64,000 bases of DNA from Microbacterium sp. GCS4 (lineage in GTDB: Bacteria; Actinomycetota; Actinomycetes; Actinomycetales; Microbacteriaceae): positions 62,001-126,000 of the forward strand of contig NZ_LGYE01000004.1 of NCBI RefSeq assembly GCF_001262495.1, in the 5' to 3' direction. The position numbers and the translations under genes were made by a program. Shown piece after piece: positions 51,945 to 60,577 of the stretch (position 1 is its first letter; every line of letters starts with the position of its first letter). The notes under the pieces are model-generated. The model did no database searches. It had not been told where the DNA came from and saw nothing but the letters and a program-made list of their open reading frames with translations.

Positions 51945-52952
51945 TCAGTCCTGCGCGGAGAACGCTGCGTCGAAGGACGCTGTCGGAGCGTCCCAGAGCA
52001 GCGCACGGACGAAGGCGAGCGCATCGGGGGCGCCGCGCAGGCGATCCATCCCGCTGTCCTCCCACTCGATCGAGATCGGGCCGTCGTAGCCGATCGCCCG
52101 CAGTGTGCGGAAGCAGTCCTCCCACGGCACGTCGCCGTGTCCTGTGGAGACGAAGTCCCATCCTCGCTGTGGATCACCCCAGGGAAGATGCGATCCCAGC
52201 ACCCCGTAGCGCCCGTTCGGCGTCCGCACGCGGGTGTCCTTGCAGTCGACGTGGTAGATGCGGTCGGCGAAGTCGGTGAGGAACGAGACCGGGTCGATGT
52301 TCTGCCACATCATGTGGCTCGGGTCCCAGTTGAGACCGAACGCGTCGCGGTGGTCGATGGCCTCGAGCGCCCGCAGCGTCGTGTGGTGATCGTAGGCGAT
52401 CTCGGACGGGTGGACCTCGTGCGCGAACCGCACGCCTTCGGCGTCGAACACGTCGAGGATGGGGTTCCACCGATCGGCGAAGTCCTCATATCCCGCATCG
52501 ATGACGGCCTCGGGTACGGGCGGGAACATCGCAAGGTACGGCCAGATGCTCGATCCCGTGAAGCCGACCACGGTGTCGACGCCGAGCCTCCGGGCCGCCC
52601 GCGCCGTCATCTTCAGTTCCTCGGCCGCTCGCCGTCGCACGCCTTCGGCCTCGCCGTCGCCCCACACGCGCGAGGAGAGGATCGCGCGATGGCGGAAGTC
52701 GATCGGATCGTCGCACACCGCTTGGCCCGCGAGATGGTGGGAGATCGCCCACACGCCGAGCCCGTGGCGGTCGAGCAGGTCACGACGCTCGCGCAGGTAC
52801 GCGTCGTCGTGCACGAGTCGCACGACGTCGAGGTGCTCGCCCGAGCAGGCGATCTCGAGGCCGTCGTAGCCCCAGCGGGCCGCGTGCCCTGCGACCTCGT
52901 CGAGGGGCAGGTCGGCCCACTGCCCGGTGAACAGGGTGACGGGAGTGCTCAT
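51945..52952 (-). CDS. Sugar phosphate isomerase/epimerase-type TIM-barrel protein
   Basis: 335 residues of the AP-endonuclease-2/xylose-isomerase-like fold. Metal ligands can be placed in the HEVHPSEI segment (Glu), the NWDPSHM segment (Asp/His), the YHVDCKD region and the C-terminal SIEWEDSG (Glu). It is the last gene of the five-gene operon; its ATG overlaps the stop of the Gfo/Idh/MocA gene by four bases. Members isomerise or epimerise keto-sugars or inososes, or cleave 3-keto-glycosides. Given the oxidase upstream, a keto-sugar substrate is likely. Unlike 55688-56632 it is full-length relative to inosose isomerase/IolE-like proteins. Confidence 0.9.
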   Translation of the reverse strand: MSTPVTLFTGQWADLPLDEVAGHAARWGYDGLEIACSGEHLDVVRLVHDDAYLRERRDLLDRHGLGVWAISHHLAGQAVCDDPIDFRHRAILSSRVWGDGEAEGVRRRAAEELKMTARAARRLGVDTVVGFTGSSIWPYLAMFPPVPEAVIDAGYEDFADRWNPILDVFDAEGVRFAHEVHPSEIAYDHHTTLRALEAIDHRDAFGLNWDPSHMMWQNIDPVSFLTDFADRIYHVDCKDTRVRTPNGRYGVLGSHLPWGDPQRGWDFVSTGHGDVPWEDCFRTLRAIGYDGPISIEWEDSGMDRLRGAPDALAFVRALLWDAPTASFDAAFSAQD

Positions 52953-54076
52953 CGCACGTCTCCTTCGATGTCGGTCCAGCTGCGGGATGCCGCCGAACGG
53001 GCGACGGCGTCGACGATGCGCGTCGCGCGCAGACCGTCCGCGAAGCTCGGAAGCCCCTCGGGGGTGCCTCCGCGGACGGCGGAGAAGGTGTCGCGGACGA
53101 AGGCCGTGAAGCAGTCCTGATACCCCTGCGCGTGGCCCGGGGGGAGGTAGGCGAGGCGCGCGTGCTCGGACGACATCGGCGCCGTGGCACGCGAGATCAC
53201 GCGAGCGCCGTCCTGCAGGCCGAGCCAGGCGACCTCCGGCTGCTCCTGATCGAACACCGCCGAAGCGTGCGCGCCGTCGAGCTCGAACCACAGGCGATTA
53301 CGACGGCCCGCGGCCACCTGCGAGACGACGACGTTCGCGGGCGTCCCCGACTCGGTGACGAACGTCGCCATGGCGACGTCCTCGGTGGTCACGGGACGCC
53401 GGTCACCGACGGCTGCGCCGCCGAACGCCGCCGTCGACCCGGTCGGACGCTCCCGCACGGCGATCGAGAAGAGCGCGCTCGCCGACCGGAGACGCTCGCC
53501 GCTGACGTACTCGACGAGGTCGCACCAGTGCGAGCCGATGTCGGCGAACGCGCGGGACGCACCCCCTGCGGCGCCGTCCACGCGCCAGTTGGCGGCATCC
53601 GGTGACAGCATCCAGTCCTGCGTGTACGAGCCGTGCAGAGCATTCCACTCTCCGAAGTCCCCGGTCATCCGCCGGGCGCGCAGTTCACGCACGATCGGGT
53701 GGTAGCGGTAGACGAACGGGACGGTGGCCACGAGTCCGGTGTCCGCGGCGAGCGCCGCCAGTCTCTCCGCGTCGGCGAGCGTGGTGGCGAGCGGTTTCTC
53801 GCAGACGACGTGCAGACCCGCCCGCAGCGCAGCCTCGGCGTAGTCGACGTGCGTGCTGTTGGGCGAGCACACGTGGACGACATCGACGCCCGATCGCAGG
53901 AGCGCGTCGAGGTCGGGGAACTCGACGGCGTCCCACTCGTCGGCGAGCGCGGCGGCGCGCCCTCGGCGTGATCCGAGAAAGCCGACCACGCGACCTCCGG
54001 CGCCGTGCACGGCCCTCGCGTGCACCGCCGCGATCATCCCTGTGCCGATGATCGCGGCGCGGACGGGTGCTTCCAT
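52949..54076 (-). CDS. Gfo/Idh/MocA-family NAD(P)-dependent sugar dehydrogenase
   Basis: 375 residues. An N-terminal Rossmann fold begins [17 protein letters not shown] and includes [18 protein letters not shown] and the CEKPLATT lysine motif (about residue 96). The catalytic Asp/His pair is in [17 protein letters not shown]. The enzyme oxidises or reduces one hydroxyl of a sugar, inositol or glycoside. In this operon it could reduce the 3-keto sugar released by the oxidase/isomerase pair, or oxidise the entry substrate. RBS GAGGAGAG stands before the ATG; a four-base overlap couples it to 51945-52952. Confidence 0.93.
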   Translation of the reverse strand: MEAPVRAAIIGTGMIAAVHARAVHGAGGRVVGFLGSRRGRAAALADEWDAVEFPDLDALLRSGVDVVHVCSPNSTHVDYAEAALRAGLHVVCEKPLATTLADAERLAALAADTGLVATVPFVYRYHPIVRELRARRMTGDFGEWNALHGSYTQDWMLSPDAANWRVDGAAGGASRAFADIGSHWCDLVEYVSGERLRSASALFSIAVRERPTGSTAAFGGAAVGDRRPVTTEDVAMATFVTESGTPANVVVSQVAAGRRNRLWFELDGAHASAVFDQEQPEVAWLGLQDGARVISRATAPMSSEHARLAYLPPGHAQGYQDCFTAFVRDTFSAVRGGTPEGLPSFADGLRATRIVDAVARSAASRSWTDIEGDVR

Positions 54077-54143
54077 GGGTGCTCTCCTCGGTGGCGGGTG
54101 AGGCGCCGGCATCCGACGCCCCACCTGTCTCTTGTCGTCGCGC

Positions 54144-55691
54144 TCAGCGGGCGCCGGCCGGCTCTCCCGCGAACTCCTCGGCGAGCGACTCGGCGAGCGC
54201 GGTCGCCGCACGCCAGGCGAGGGCGACGGTCGTGAGCGTGGGATTGGCAGCGGTGGCCGTGGGGATGACCCCGTTGCCCCCGACGTACAGGTTGTCGACG
54301 CCCCACACGCGAAGCCGCTCGTCGCAGACGGACAACCCGTCGTCCGTCTCGCCCATCCGCACCGTGCCCTGATAGTGCAGCGAGGAGCCGCCGGCCGCGA
54401 GCGTCGGCTCTTCCGTGAGCGTGCCGATCAGGCCCGCCGAACGGATCGAGTTCGCGCGCATCTCCTCGATCGTCTCCAGGTCCCGCTCCGTGCGGGAGTA
54501 CCGGATCGACATCCGGGGCATCCCGTAGTGGTCGGTCTCGGTGTCGCTGAACTCCACCGCGTCGTCGAAGCGGACATCTTTCGCGGCGTACCACGCGAGG
54601 ATCCCCAGGCGCTGCGACGCGGCGTCGTCGCCGATCCCGAGGGCGTAGGGCGAGTCCGCCAGCGCCATGACGCCGCCCTGCATCGGACGCTCATCCGAGA
54701 AGGGGATCAGCACGTACCCGAGCGACTTCGGGTCGCGCTCGAACCGCGAGGGATCGAAGTCGTCGGAGAGCATCACGAAAGAGGCCATCTGATAGTGCTC
54801 GTTGAGATGATGCCCCAGGGCCCGAGGACGGATGCCGGAGGCGAAGAGGACCTGTGGTGTGCGCAGCCCGTCCGCGCACACCACGACGCGCGCGGCGCTG
54901 ACCGTGTACACCTCGCCGGTCCTGCGGTCCTCCAACTCCACGCCCACCGCCACGCCGCCTTCGACGACGACACGACGGGCGAGGGTCTCAGAGCGCAGCT
55001 CGAACCCGGGGACCGAGCTCTCGATGTCGCCCAGGATGACGCCGGTGCCGGAGAACACGAGTCGGTCCCCCTCCCAGTGCGTCGCGCTGGGCATGAACCC
55101 GACGGGCGTGAGCCCCGGGCCGTCGAACTCGCGGGCCATCGTGTGGTAGATCTCGGCGGCGAGTCCGGTGCCCGGGGGGTTCTGCACGGTGACCCCGAGC
55201 ACATCCTCGGCGTGGGCGAGCGCGGCATCCATCTCGTCGTCGGGGATGAACCCGATGCGCTCCGACTGATGCGGGCGCGGGGTGGACGTCCCCCAATGGA
55301 CGCCCATCCCGCCGACGCCCGTGGACATGCTCGCTGCCGGCAATCCCACCTCACCGGTGCGCAGCGTCGGGCGCGGGTCGACGAAGTGCAGTCCGGGCAG
55401 GATCGTCTGACGGAATTCGAGGCTCGGGTCGAGTCCCTCCGCGATGTCCTGCAGCGCTGCGGCACGCTCGACACCCGCGTCGGGCCCCTGCGTGAGCAGC
55501 TGCACCGCTGCGCGTTCCTCGTCGGTCAGGTTCTGCGTATGGTTGCCGCGCACCCCGGGGAGGTCGGGGCCGAGCTCGACCATGAGGATCCGCGCATTCG
55601 GCACCTTCTCGCCGATCGTGCGGGCGTACATCGACCCCGCGGGGCCGCTCCCGATGATGAGGACGTCGACGGCGTCGCGTGCGGCGGTCAC
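54144..55691 (-). CDS. FAD-dependent pyranose-oxidase / C-glycoside-3-oxidase-type GMC oxidoreductase
   Basis: 515 residues. The dinucleotide loop VLIIGSGPAGS is at residues 10-20. The motif GVGGMGVHWGTSTPR has His132 at the position where pyranose 2-oxidases attach FAD. The catalytic pair is His439 in LHYQGTVRMG and Asn483 in NPTLTT, spaced as His548/Asn593 in fungal pyranose oxidase. The family includes actinobacterial CarA-type enzymes that oxidise the C3 hydroxyl of sugars or C-glycosides. The GTG start overlaps the stop of the upstream isomerase gene by four bases. It is the key enzyme of this operon; whether it acts on free sugars or glycosides, at C2 or C3, is unresolved. Confidence 0.88.
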   Translation of the reverse strand: MTAARDAVDVLIIGSGPAGSMYARTIGEKVPNARILMVELGPDLPGVRGNHTQNLTDEERAAVQLLTQGPDAGVERAAALQDIAEGLDPSLEFRQTILPGLHFVDPRPTLRTGEVGLPAASMSTGVGGMGVHWGTSTPRPHQSERIGFIPDDEMDAALAHAEDVLGVTVQNPPGTGLAAEIYHTMAREFDGPGLTPVGFMPSATHWEGDRLVFSGTGVILGDIESSVPGFELRSETLARRVVVEGGVAVGVELEDRRTGEVYTVSAARVVVCADGLRTPQVLFASGIRPRALGHHLNEHYQMASFVMLSDDFDPSRFERDPKSLGYVLIPFSDERPMQGGVMALADSPYALGIGDDAASQRLGILAWYAAKDVRFDDAVEFSDTETDHYGMPRMSIRYSRTERDLETIEEMRANSIRSAGLIGTLTEEPTLAAGGSSLHYQGTVRMGETDDGLSVCDERLRVWGVDNLYVGGNGVIPTATAANPTLTTVALAWRAATALAESLAEEFAGEPAGAR

Positions 55692-56632
55692 GCGTGCACC
55701 TCCGCCGCGTCCCGGGCCACGGCGAGGACGCGGGCGCTCTTCGCCCACGGATCTCCGCCCGTGCCCTCGTACTCGACCGTGAGCGGCCCGTCGTATCCGT
55801 GCGAACGGAGGATGCCGATGGCCCGGTCGAGATCGATCGGGTGCACGGCGCCGGTGTCGTCGACGTGGTGCGCCTTGACGTGCACGAGTTCTGCGCGCGG
55901 CGCGAGCTTCTCGATGCCCGCGTACACGGGAGCGAGATCGACGTTCTCCAGCAGAGCGACGGGGTCGACCTCCGCGGATCCCGCGGGCGCGAACATGAGT
56001 GCCATCACCGGCTGCATCAGGGCGTCGAAGTTGCCGAGGTCGAGGAGCAGACCGAGGCGATCGGCCCCGACGGCGTCGAGCAGGCTCAGCATCCAGGTCG
56101 GATCACTGCTCGGTCCCCCGTGGTTCTCGACGAGGAGACGCGAGCCCTGCTGAGCTGCGAAGTCGCCGAGGCGGGCCAGCGCCTCCACGAGGTGAGCGGG
56201 CGGCTGCTCGCCGTGGTGGGGGCTGAACGGCGACCCCGGGTTGACGCGGACGAAGCGCGACCCGAGGGCGGCGAACCGCGCGATCCAGCGCTCGAGCTCC
56301 TCGACATCGGCTGCGCGCTTCGCGTCGTCCGTCTCGAGGAGGTCTCCTGCATCGATCGCGACGTTCAGGAGTCGCACCCCCGATGCGGCGAGTCCCTCGG
56401 CGAACGCGTCGATCTCCGGATCCTCGATACCGCCGCGGAACTGGAACGCGACGGTCTCGATCTCCTCGACGCCGAACGCGTCCTTCGCCCTGGCCGGGAA
56501 GTCGCCGAGCGTGGTGAGGCTCTGGAAAGGGAACGAGAAGCTCTGGGTCGCCCCCTCCGGGTCTGTGAAGCTGAACTCGATGGGTCCCAGGTGCTCGCGC
56601 ACGCTGTACGACGACATAGCGAGAGTGGTCAT
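55688..56632 (-). CDS. Sugar phosphate isomerase/epimerase-like protein (CarC/deglycosidase-type candidate)
   Basis: 314 residues of the xylose-isomerase-like TIM barrel. Metal ligands: Glu in VENHGGP, Asp in LLLDLGN, His in HVKAHH and Glu in TVEYEG. The N-terminus MTTLAMSSYSVREHLGPIEF resembles the subfamily that includes the catalytic subunit of C-glycoside deglycosidases and 3-keto-glycoside lyases. It would act on the 3-keto product of the adjacent flavoprotein. No gene for the small DUF6379-type partner subunit was seen nearby, so O-glycoside or free keto-sugar substrates are as plausible. Overlaps the oxidase start by four bases. Confidence 0.85.
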   Translation of the reverse strand: MTTLAMSSYSVREHLGPIEFSFTDPEGATQSFSFPFQSLTTLGDFPARAKDAFGVEEIETVAFQFRGGIEDPEIDAFAEGLAASGVRLLNVAIDAGDLLETDDAKRAADVEELERWIARFAALGSRFVRVNPGSPFSPHHGEQPPAHLVEALARLGDFAAQQGSRLLVENHGGPSSDPTWMLSLLDAVGADRLGLLLDLGNFDALMQPVMALMFAPAGSAEVDPVALLENVDLAPVYAGIEKLAPRAELVHVKAHHVDDTGAVHPIDLDRAIGILRSHGYDGPLTVEYEGTGGDPWAKSARVLAVARDAAEVHA

Positions 56633-56660
56633 GAGGATCTCCTCTTCGGGTGGTGGGTGG

Positions 56661-57977
56661 TCAGGAGGGCTGTGAGGCGGCGGCGGTGTCCCGGGTGATC
56701 AGCGCCCATCGCGGGTCGCCTTCACGGCCGATCTCGGGCAGACGCAGCACGAGGAGGGCGCCGACGATGCCGATGACGGCGAGCGTGACGTACAGGGCGC
56801 TGAAGCCGCCGAGACCGAGCAGCAGCGGCGCGACGAACGGGACGAACGACTGCGGGAGGGTGTTCGCCATATTGATGATCGCGAAGTCCTTGCCCGCGTT
56901 CTCCGCGCTCGGCAGCATGCGTACGCACATGGCGCTGTCGATCGAGAAGAACAGGCCGGTGGCGAACCCGAGGATCGCGACGGCCAGGTACACGACCTCG
57001 ATGGTGGGCGCGAACCCCTGCAGCACGAGGGCGGCGGCGGCGAGGATGCCGGCGGCGATCACGAACGGCTTCTGCCGGCGCACGCGGTCGGAGATCGGTC
57101 CGGCGACGACGCTCGTGACGGCCAGCAGTCCCACCGAGATCAGCGACAGGACGAGGACGTTCCCTCCGACGGCTTCGGGTGAGATGCCGAATCGGTCCAT
57201 GAGGAAGAAGGCGTTGTACGTACCGCTCGCGTACGCGCAGGTGAGGAGGAACCGCACGAGCCACGCCCAGCCGAACGCCGGGTGCTTCCGAGGGTTCAGC
57301 CAGAAGGACAGCAGGAGTTGCTTGAGGTTCAGCCCCGCCTGGTCGGCCGCGGGAGTGTGCTGTGGATCCTTCAGGAGGAAGACGGCGACGATTCCGAGCA
57401 CGATGGAGATCGCGGCGACCGTTCCCCACTGCGCGATCGGATCGGTGAGTGAGCTGACCGCGGCGATCCCTGCGAGTGGACCCACCGCGCCCGCCAGACC
57501 CACGAAGCCCGAGACCGTGCCTCGGCGGTGCGTGGGGACCTGGTCGGCCAGCAGCGCGTTGGTCGCGGCCTGCTGGAAGTTGAAGAGGGTCTGCGTGAGG
57601 CACCAGATCAGCGCGACCTGCCAGATCTCCGTGGTGAAGGCGAACGCGAAGACCGCGAGCGAGCCTCCGATCGCGCCGGTGAGGATCCAGGTGCGGCGCC
57701 GACCGAATCGGGCCGCGGTGCGGTCGCTGATGCGACCTGCGAGCGGGTTGGCGATGAGCGCGAAGAGGGCGCCGATCCCCGTGATGAAGCCGAATGCCGC
57801 TGCCGCGTCGGCTCCGGCGATGCGGGTGGTCTGCAGGGTGAGCAGCAGTTGCAGAGGTGTCAGAAGGGCGATGAGGGCGCCGACGTTCGAGGAGAACATC
57901 GCCGCGATCAGACGGGGAAGTCGGGTGGCCGGCCGGGGAGTCGTGGCGTCGACTGCGGTGTCGAGGGGGGTGGTCAT
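56661..57977 (-). CDS. MFS transporter of the glycoside-oxidation operon
   Basis: 438 residues, 12 helices; the motif AGRISDRTAARFGRRRTWI in loop 2-3 and the similar DRVRRQKPFVIAAG later resemble GPH/sugar-type MFS carriers. It is the first gene of the operon and the only transporter there, so it presumably imports the glycoside or sugar substrate. It is divergent from a TetR gene. The ATG at 57977 is preceded by TTGGAG at a short distance. No family member with known substrate was recognised. Confidence 0.88.
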   Translation of the reverse strand: MTTPLDTAVDATTPRPATRLPRLIAAMFSSNVGALIALLTPLQLLLTLQTTRIAGADAAAAFGFITGIGALFALIANPLAGRISDRTAARFGRRRTWILTGAIGGSLAVFAFAFTTEIWQVALIWCLTQTLFNFQQAATNALLADQVPTHRRGTVSGFVGLAGAVGPLAGIAAVSSLTDPIAQWGTVAAISIVLGIVAVFLLKDPQHTPAADQAGLNLKQLLLSFWLNPRKHPAFGWAWLVRFLLTCAYASGTYNAFFLMDRFGISPEAVGGNVLVLSLISVGLLAVTSVVAGPISDRVRRQKPFVIAAGILAAAALVLQGFAPTIEVVYLAVAILGFATGLFFSIDSAMCVRMLPSAENAGKDFAIINMANTLPQSFVPFVAPLLLGLGGFSALYVTLAVIGIVGALLVLRLPEIGREGDPRWALITRDTAAASQPS

Positions 57978-57983
57978 GGCACT

Positions 57984-58031
57984 CCAATGTGCGTGAGAGA
58001 GACTCCAAAGTGGAAGTGACTACCAATATGG
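57984..58031. promoter_or_regulatory. Divergent promoter with three related CCA sites
   Basis: In the 107-base gap, TCCAATGTG, TCCAAAGTGGA and ACCAATATGGAT begin at 57983, 58004 and 58022, about two helical turns apart. Two contain CCA-N3-TGG. They are probable operators for the TetR protein encoded at 58085. Its own -10 (TAGACT, 58073-58078) ends six bases before its GTG. Confidence 0.5.
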
Positions 58032-58084
58032 ATGAACACCTATCTGATGTCAAGGATCAGCGCGCGCCGATCTAGACTCGGGCT

Positions 58085-58708
58085 GTGGGACTCCGGGAGA
58101 TGAAGGCCGCGCGTACACGTCGACAGATCGCAGAGGTCGCCGTGTCGGCATTCATCGAGCACGGCTACGACGAGACGACGATGGAGCAGATCGCAGAGGC
58201 GGCCGAGATCGGCACCTCGACTCTGTACCGCTATTTCCCGAGCAAAGAGCTCCTGATCCTCGAGCCGTTCTCCGAGGTGCTCGACTTCGGTCACTACCTG
58301 CGGGCTCGCCCGGATGAGGATACCCCGGCCGAAGCGCTCACCGGCGCTCTCCTCGACCTCGCCGACCAGTTCTCCGACCCGTCCCGCAGAATTCCGGACA
58401 TGCGGCGCATCATCGACGCGTCCGCAGTGCCGCGTGCGCGTCTCTGGGACATCTTCCTCGACAGTCGCGCGGACTTCGAGGCCGCGCTCGCCGAACGCAT
58501 GGGCCTACCCCCGCACGACGCCGCCGTGCAGATCTCCGCGGGAATCGCGCTCGACATCTTCTACCGCGTCGACGAGCAGTGGAAGGGGGACCACGACAAG
58601 GACTACCGTGTGCTCTTCCGCGATGCGCTGGAGACGCTCGCGACATCGCCGATCGTGCTGCCGACCGTCCCCTCGCGACAGCCGCCGACAGGGGACCCCG
58701 CGCGCTGA
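58085..58708 (+). CDS. TetR-family regulator, probably of the glycoside operon
   Basis: 207 residues. Helix-turn-helix residues about 10-55, with TSTLYRYFPSKELLILEPFS around residue 45. The C-terminal domain (about 80-190) has the DMRRIIDASAVPRARLWDIF pattern often seen in the TetR_C_33/MftR-like group. It is divergent from the MFS gene and sits alone, so it very likely controls the five-gene operon. The ligand may be the substrate or a keto intermediate. GTG start supported by the -10 spacing. Confidence 0.92.
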   Translation: MGLREMKAARTRRQIAEVAVSAFIEHGYDETTMEQIAEAAEIGTSTLYRYFPSKELLILEPFSEVLDFGHYLRARPDEDTPAEALTGALLDLADQFSDPSRRIPDMRRIIDASAVPRARLWDIFLDSRADFEAALAERMGLPPHDAAVQISAGIALDIFYRVDEQWKGDHDKDYRVLFRDALETLATSPIVLPTVPSRQPPTGDPAR

Positions 58709-58715
58709 CGCCCGC

Positions 58716-58982
58716 TCAGCCGCTGAGCGACCCGAGGCTCCCGAAGACGAGCCGCGGCGGCTCCCCCGAGCGCAGCACCGTGAACAGGGTGCGCGTGCAC
58801 GTGCGGCAGCGCACGATCGCGGCGCTGTCGTCGATCTCCACGACGGCTTCGGCCAGGCTCGCGTCCCCGCCGCATCCGTCGCAGGCGCCGCGGAGCGCGG
58901 TGACGTCGATGCCGAGGATGTCGAGCACCTGACCGGCGATCGCATTGCCGTCCACCGTGGTGGCGGGGTGGTCTGCACTCAT
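58716..58982 (-). CDS. Zinc-ribbon protein, DUF6510-type
   Basis: 88 residues. Two CxxC pairs, CDGCGG (about residue 34) and CRTC (about residue 59), form a probable zinc ribbon. The N-terminal VDGNAIAGQVLDILGIDVT is the family opening of the DUF6510 group. Last gene of an operon with the flavin reductase and the Moco enzyme; its ATG shares one base with the upstream stop. Probable role: accessory or redox-sensing partner of that oxidoreductase; no catalytic residue can be assigned. Confidence 0.82.
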   Translation of the reverse strand: MSADHPATTVDGNAIAGQVLDILGIDVTALRGACDGCGGDASLAEAVVEIDDSAAIVRCRTCTRTLFTVLRSGEPPRLVFGSLGSLSG

Positions 58983-59701
58983 CAGCTGCCTCCGAACCTC
59001 TCGGTGCGCACGCGCTCGGGATCATGGCCGAGCTGCACGAGGATGCTCGACACGTGCTCGACGAACCCTGTCGGTCCGCAGACGAAGACGAGCGGACGGC
59101 GTTCCGCCGGCCAGACGGCTTCGGCGACGGCATCCGCGTCGAGCCTGCCCGCCCGGCCGTTCCAGCCGGCCGGAGCCGATCGGGTATACGCCCAGCGCAC
59201 GTCGACCCCCGCGTCGTCGGCGGCCAGTTCCGCGCCGAACATCGCATCGTCCGCACTGCGCACGGAGTACAGCAGGCGCATAGACGACGCGACGCCCGCG
59301 GCGGTCGCCGCACGGACCATCGCGACGAGCGGGACGATGCCGGATCCTCCGGCGATCAACTGCACCGGCCCTTCCTGATCGGTGCGCCAGACGAAGTACT
59401 GACCGAGTGGTCCCTTGACCTCGAGCTCGTCGCCGACGGCCATGTCGCGCACCAGATACGGCGATACCTCGCCGGTGGGGATCTCGTCGACGCCGAGCTC
59501 GATGACCGTCGCATCGCCCGACGATGCGAGCGAGTACGAGCGGACGGCCTGGTAGCCGTCCTCGGCGGTCAGCCGCACGTCGACGTGCTGCCCCGGATCG
59601 TTTCCCGGCCAATCGGTGACGTCCAGAAGAATGCTGCGCGCCGACGCCGTCTGCTCCGTGACGCCGATCACGCGCGCCGGGCGCCATCCGGCGACGATCA
59701 C
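58982..59701 (-). CDS. Ferredoxin-NADP+-reductase-like flavoprotein
   Basis: 239 residues: FAD domain with the RSYSLASSG motif (about residues 57-65), a PGQHVDVRL strand, GPLGQYFVW, then the NAD(P) domain with GGSGIVPLVAM and FVCGPTGFVEHV. It lacks an iron-sulphur domain, so electrons would pass to a partner, most simply the Moco enzyme encoded just upstream. Start GTG at 59701 overlaps the upstream stop by four bases. Confidence 0.92.
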   Translation of the reverse strand: MIVAGWRPARVIGVTEQTASARSILLDVTDWPGNDPGQHVDVRLTAEDGYQAVRSYSLASSGDATVIELGVDEIPTGEVSPYLVRDMAVGDELEVKGPLGQYFVWRTDQEGPVQLIAGGSGIVPLVAMVRAATAAGVASSMRLLYSVRSADDAMFGAELAADDAGVDVRWAYTRSAPAGWNGRAGRLDADAVAEAVWPAERRPLVFVCGPTGFVEHVSSILVQLGHDPERVRTERFGGS

Positions 59702-60291
59702 CAATAGCGCTCCTCGGTCCAGGGGTCGCCGTGCACGTTGTAGCCGTTCTGCTCCCAGAATCCGGGGGCGTCCTCGTCCATGAGGGTGAGGCCCCTGACC
59801 CACTTGGCGCTCTTCCAGAAGTAGAGGTGCGGCACGATGAGCCTCGCCGGTCCCCCGTGCTCGGGGTCGAGCGACTCGCCCTCGAACTCCGAGACGATCC
59901 ACGCCTGTCCGCCCAGCAGGTCTTCGAGCGGGATGTTCGTGGTGTACCCGCCGTAGGAGTGGGCCATCGCAGACGACGCACTCGTGTCGATGTCGGCCAG
60001 CAGGGTGTCGAGCGACACCCCGCGCCAGTTCGTGCCGAGCTTCGACCAGCGGGTGACGCAGTGGATGTCGGTGTGCACTTCCTCGAGAGGCAGCGCGTGC
60101 AGCTCATCCCAGGTCCACGAGGTCAGCGCGCCGCCCTCGTCGCGGATGCTGAAGCTCCACTCGGATGTCGCTATCCGCGGGGTGGGCCCGGCGGAGAGCA
60201 CAGGGAAATCGGCGGTGAGGTACTGCCCCGGGGGCAGCGCAGGATCACTCTCGCGCCGTCGCCCTCCGAATCCTCGAGAGATCACAGCCAT
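59698..60291 (-). CDS. Molybdopterin-dependent sulfite-oxidase-like oxidoreductase
   Basis: 197 residues of the sulfite oxidase/YedY fold, single-domain form. Cys78 in HCVTRW is the molybdenum ligand. WRGVSLDTLLADI and MAHSYGGYTTNIPLEDLL (dimer/substrate loop) and PRLIVPHLYFWKSAKW-like segment are conserved. It has no Tat signal, so it probably works in the cytosol, with the flavin reductase encoded next supplying or taking electrons. The substrate (methionine sulfoxide, other S/N-oxides) is unknown. First gene of the three-gene operon. Confidence 0.9.
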   Translation of the reverse strand: MAVISRGFGGRRRESDPALPPGQYLTADFPVLSAGPTPRIATSEWSFSIRDEGGALTSWTWDELHALPLEEVHTDIHCVTRWSKLGTNWRGVSLDTLLADIDTSASSAMAHSYGGYTTNIPLEDLLGGQAWIVSEFEGESLDPEHGGPARLIVPHLYFWKSAKWVRGLTLMDEDAPGFWEQNGYNVHGDPWTEERYW

Positions 60292-60577
60292 CCGTCGTCC
60301 TCTCCCGTGCGCATGGCGCCAGCATGGGGCATTTGCACGTGCCGCGCAAGAGCGGTCCCAGCCGCGAGCACGAGGACACCTCGGCAGTCGACGAAGACGT
60401 GTGTCAGGAATGCGCTCCAGCTGCAAAGAGGCGACGGGCGCACACGCTGACGAGGGACGGATACTGGGATGCCGGGGGGTGGCTCGTGCGCTTCGGGGGG
60501 AGCGCACGAGCATCACCGTCCGCGACCCGCCGGTGCTCCTGGGTAGCCTGGAGACGGCGGTGGAGGGAGTGGTGGGA
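60292..60577. other. Divergent gap without a recognised gene
   Basis: Apart from the hairpin above and a -10-like TAGCCT at 60544-60549 for the sigma gene, nothing was identified in this 286-base gap. No open frame with the local codon bias fits. Confidence 0.5.
60482..60511. other. Hairpin with a C6/G6 loop in the intergenic region
   Basis: Perfect 11-bp arms GCTCGTGCGCT/AGCGCACGAGC around TCGGGGGG (CCCCCCGA on the minus strand), with a second G6 run (minus-strand CCCCCC) ten bases away at 60474-60479. It is in the 286-base gap between the divergent Moco operon and sigma gene. On the minus strand it resembles a C6-loop RNA hairpin; it could also be an operator or a terminator. Confidence 0.4.
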
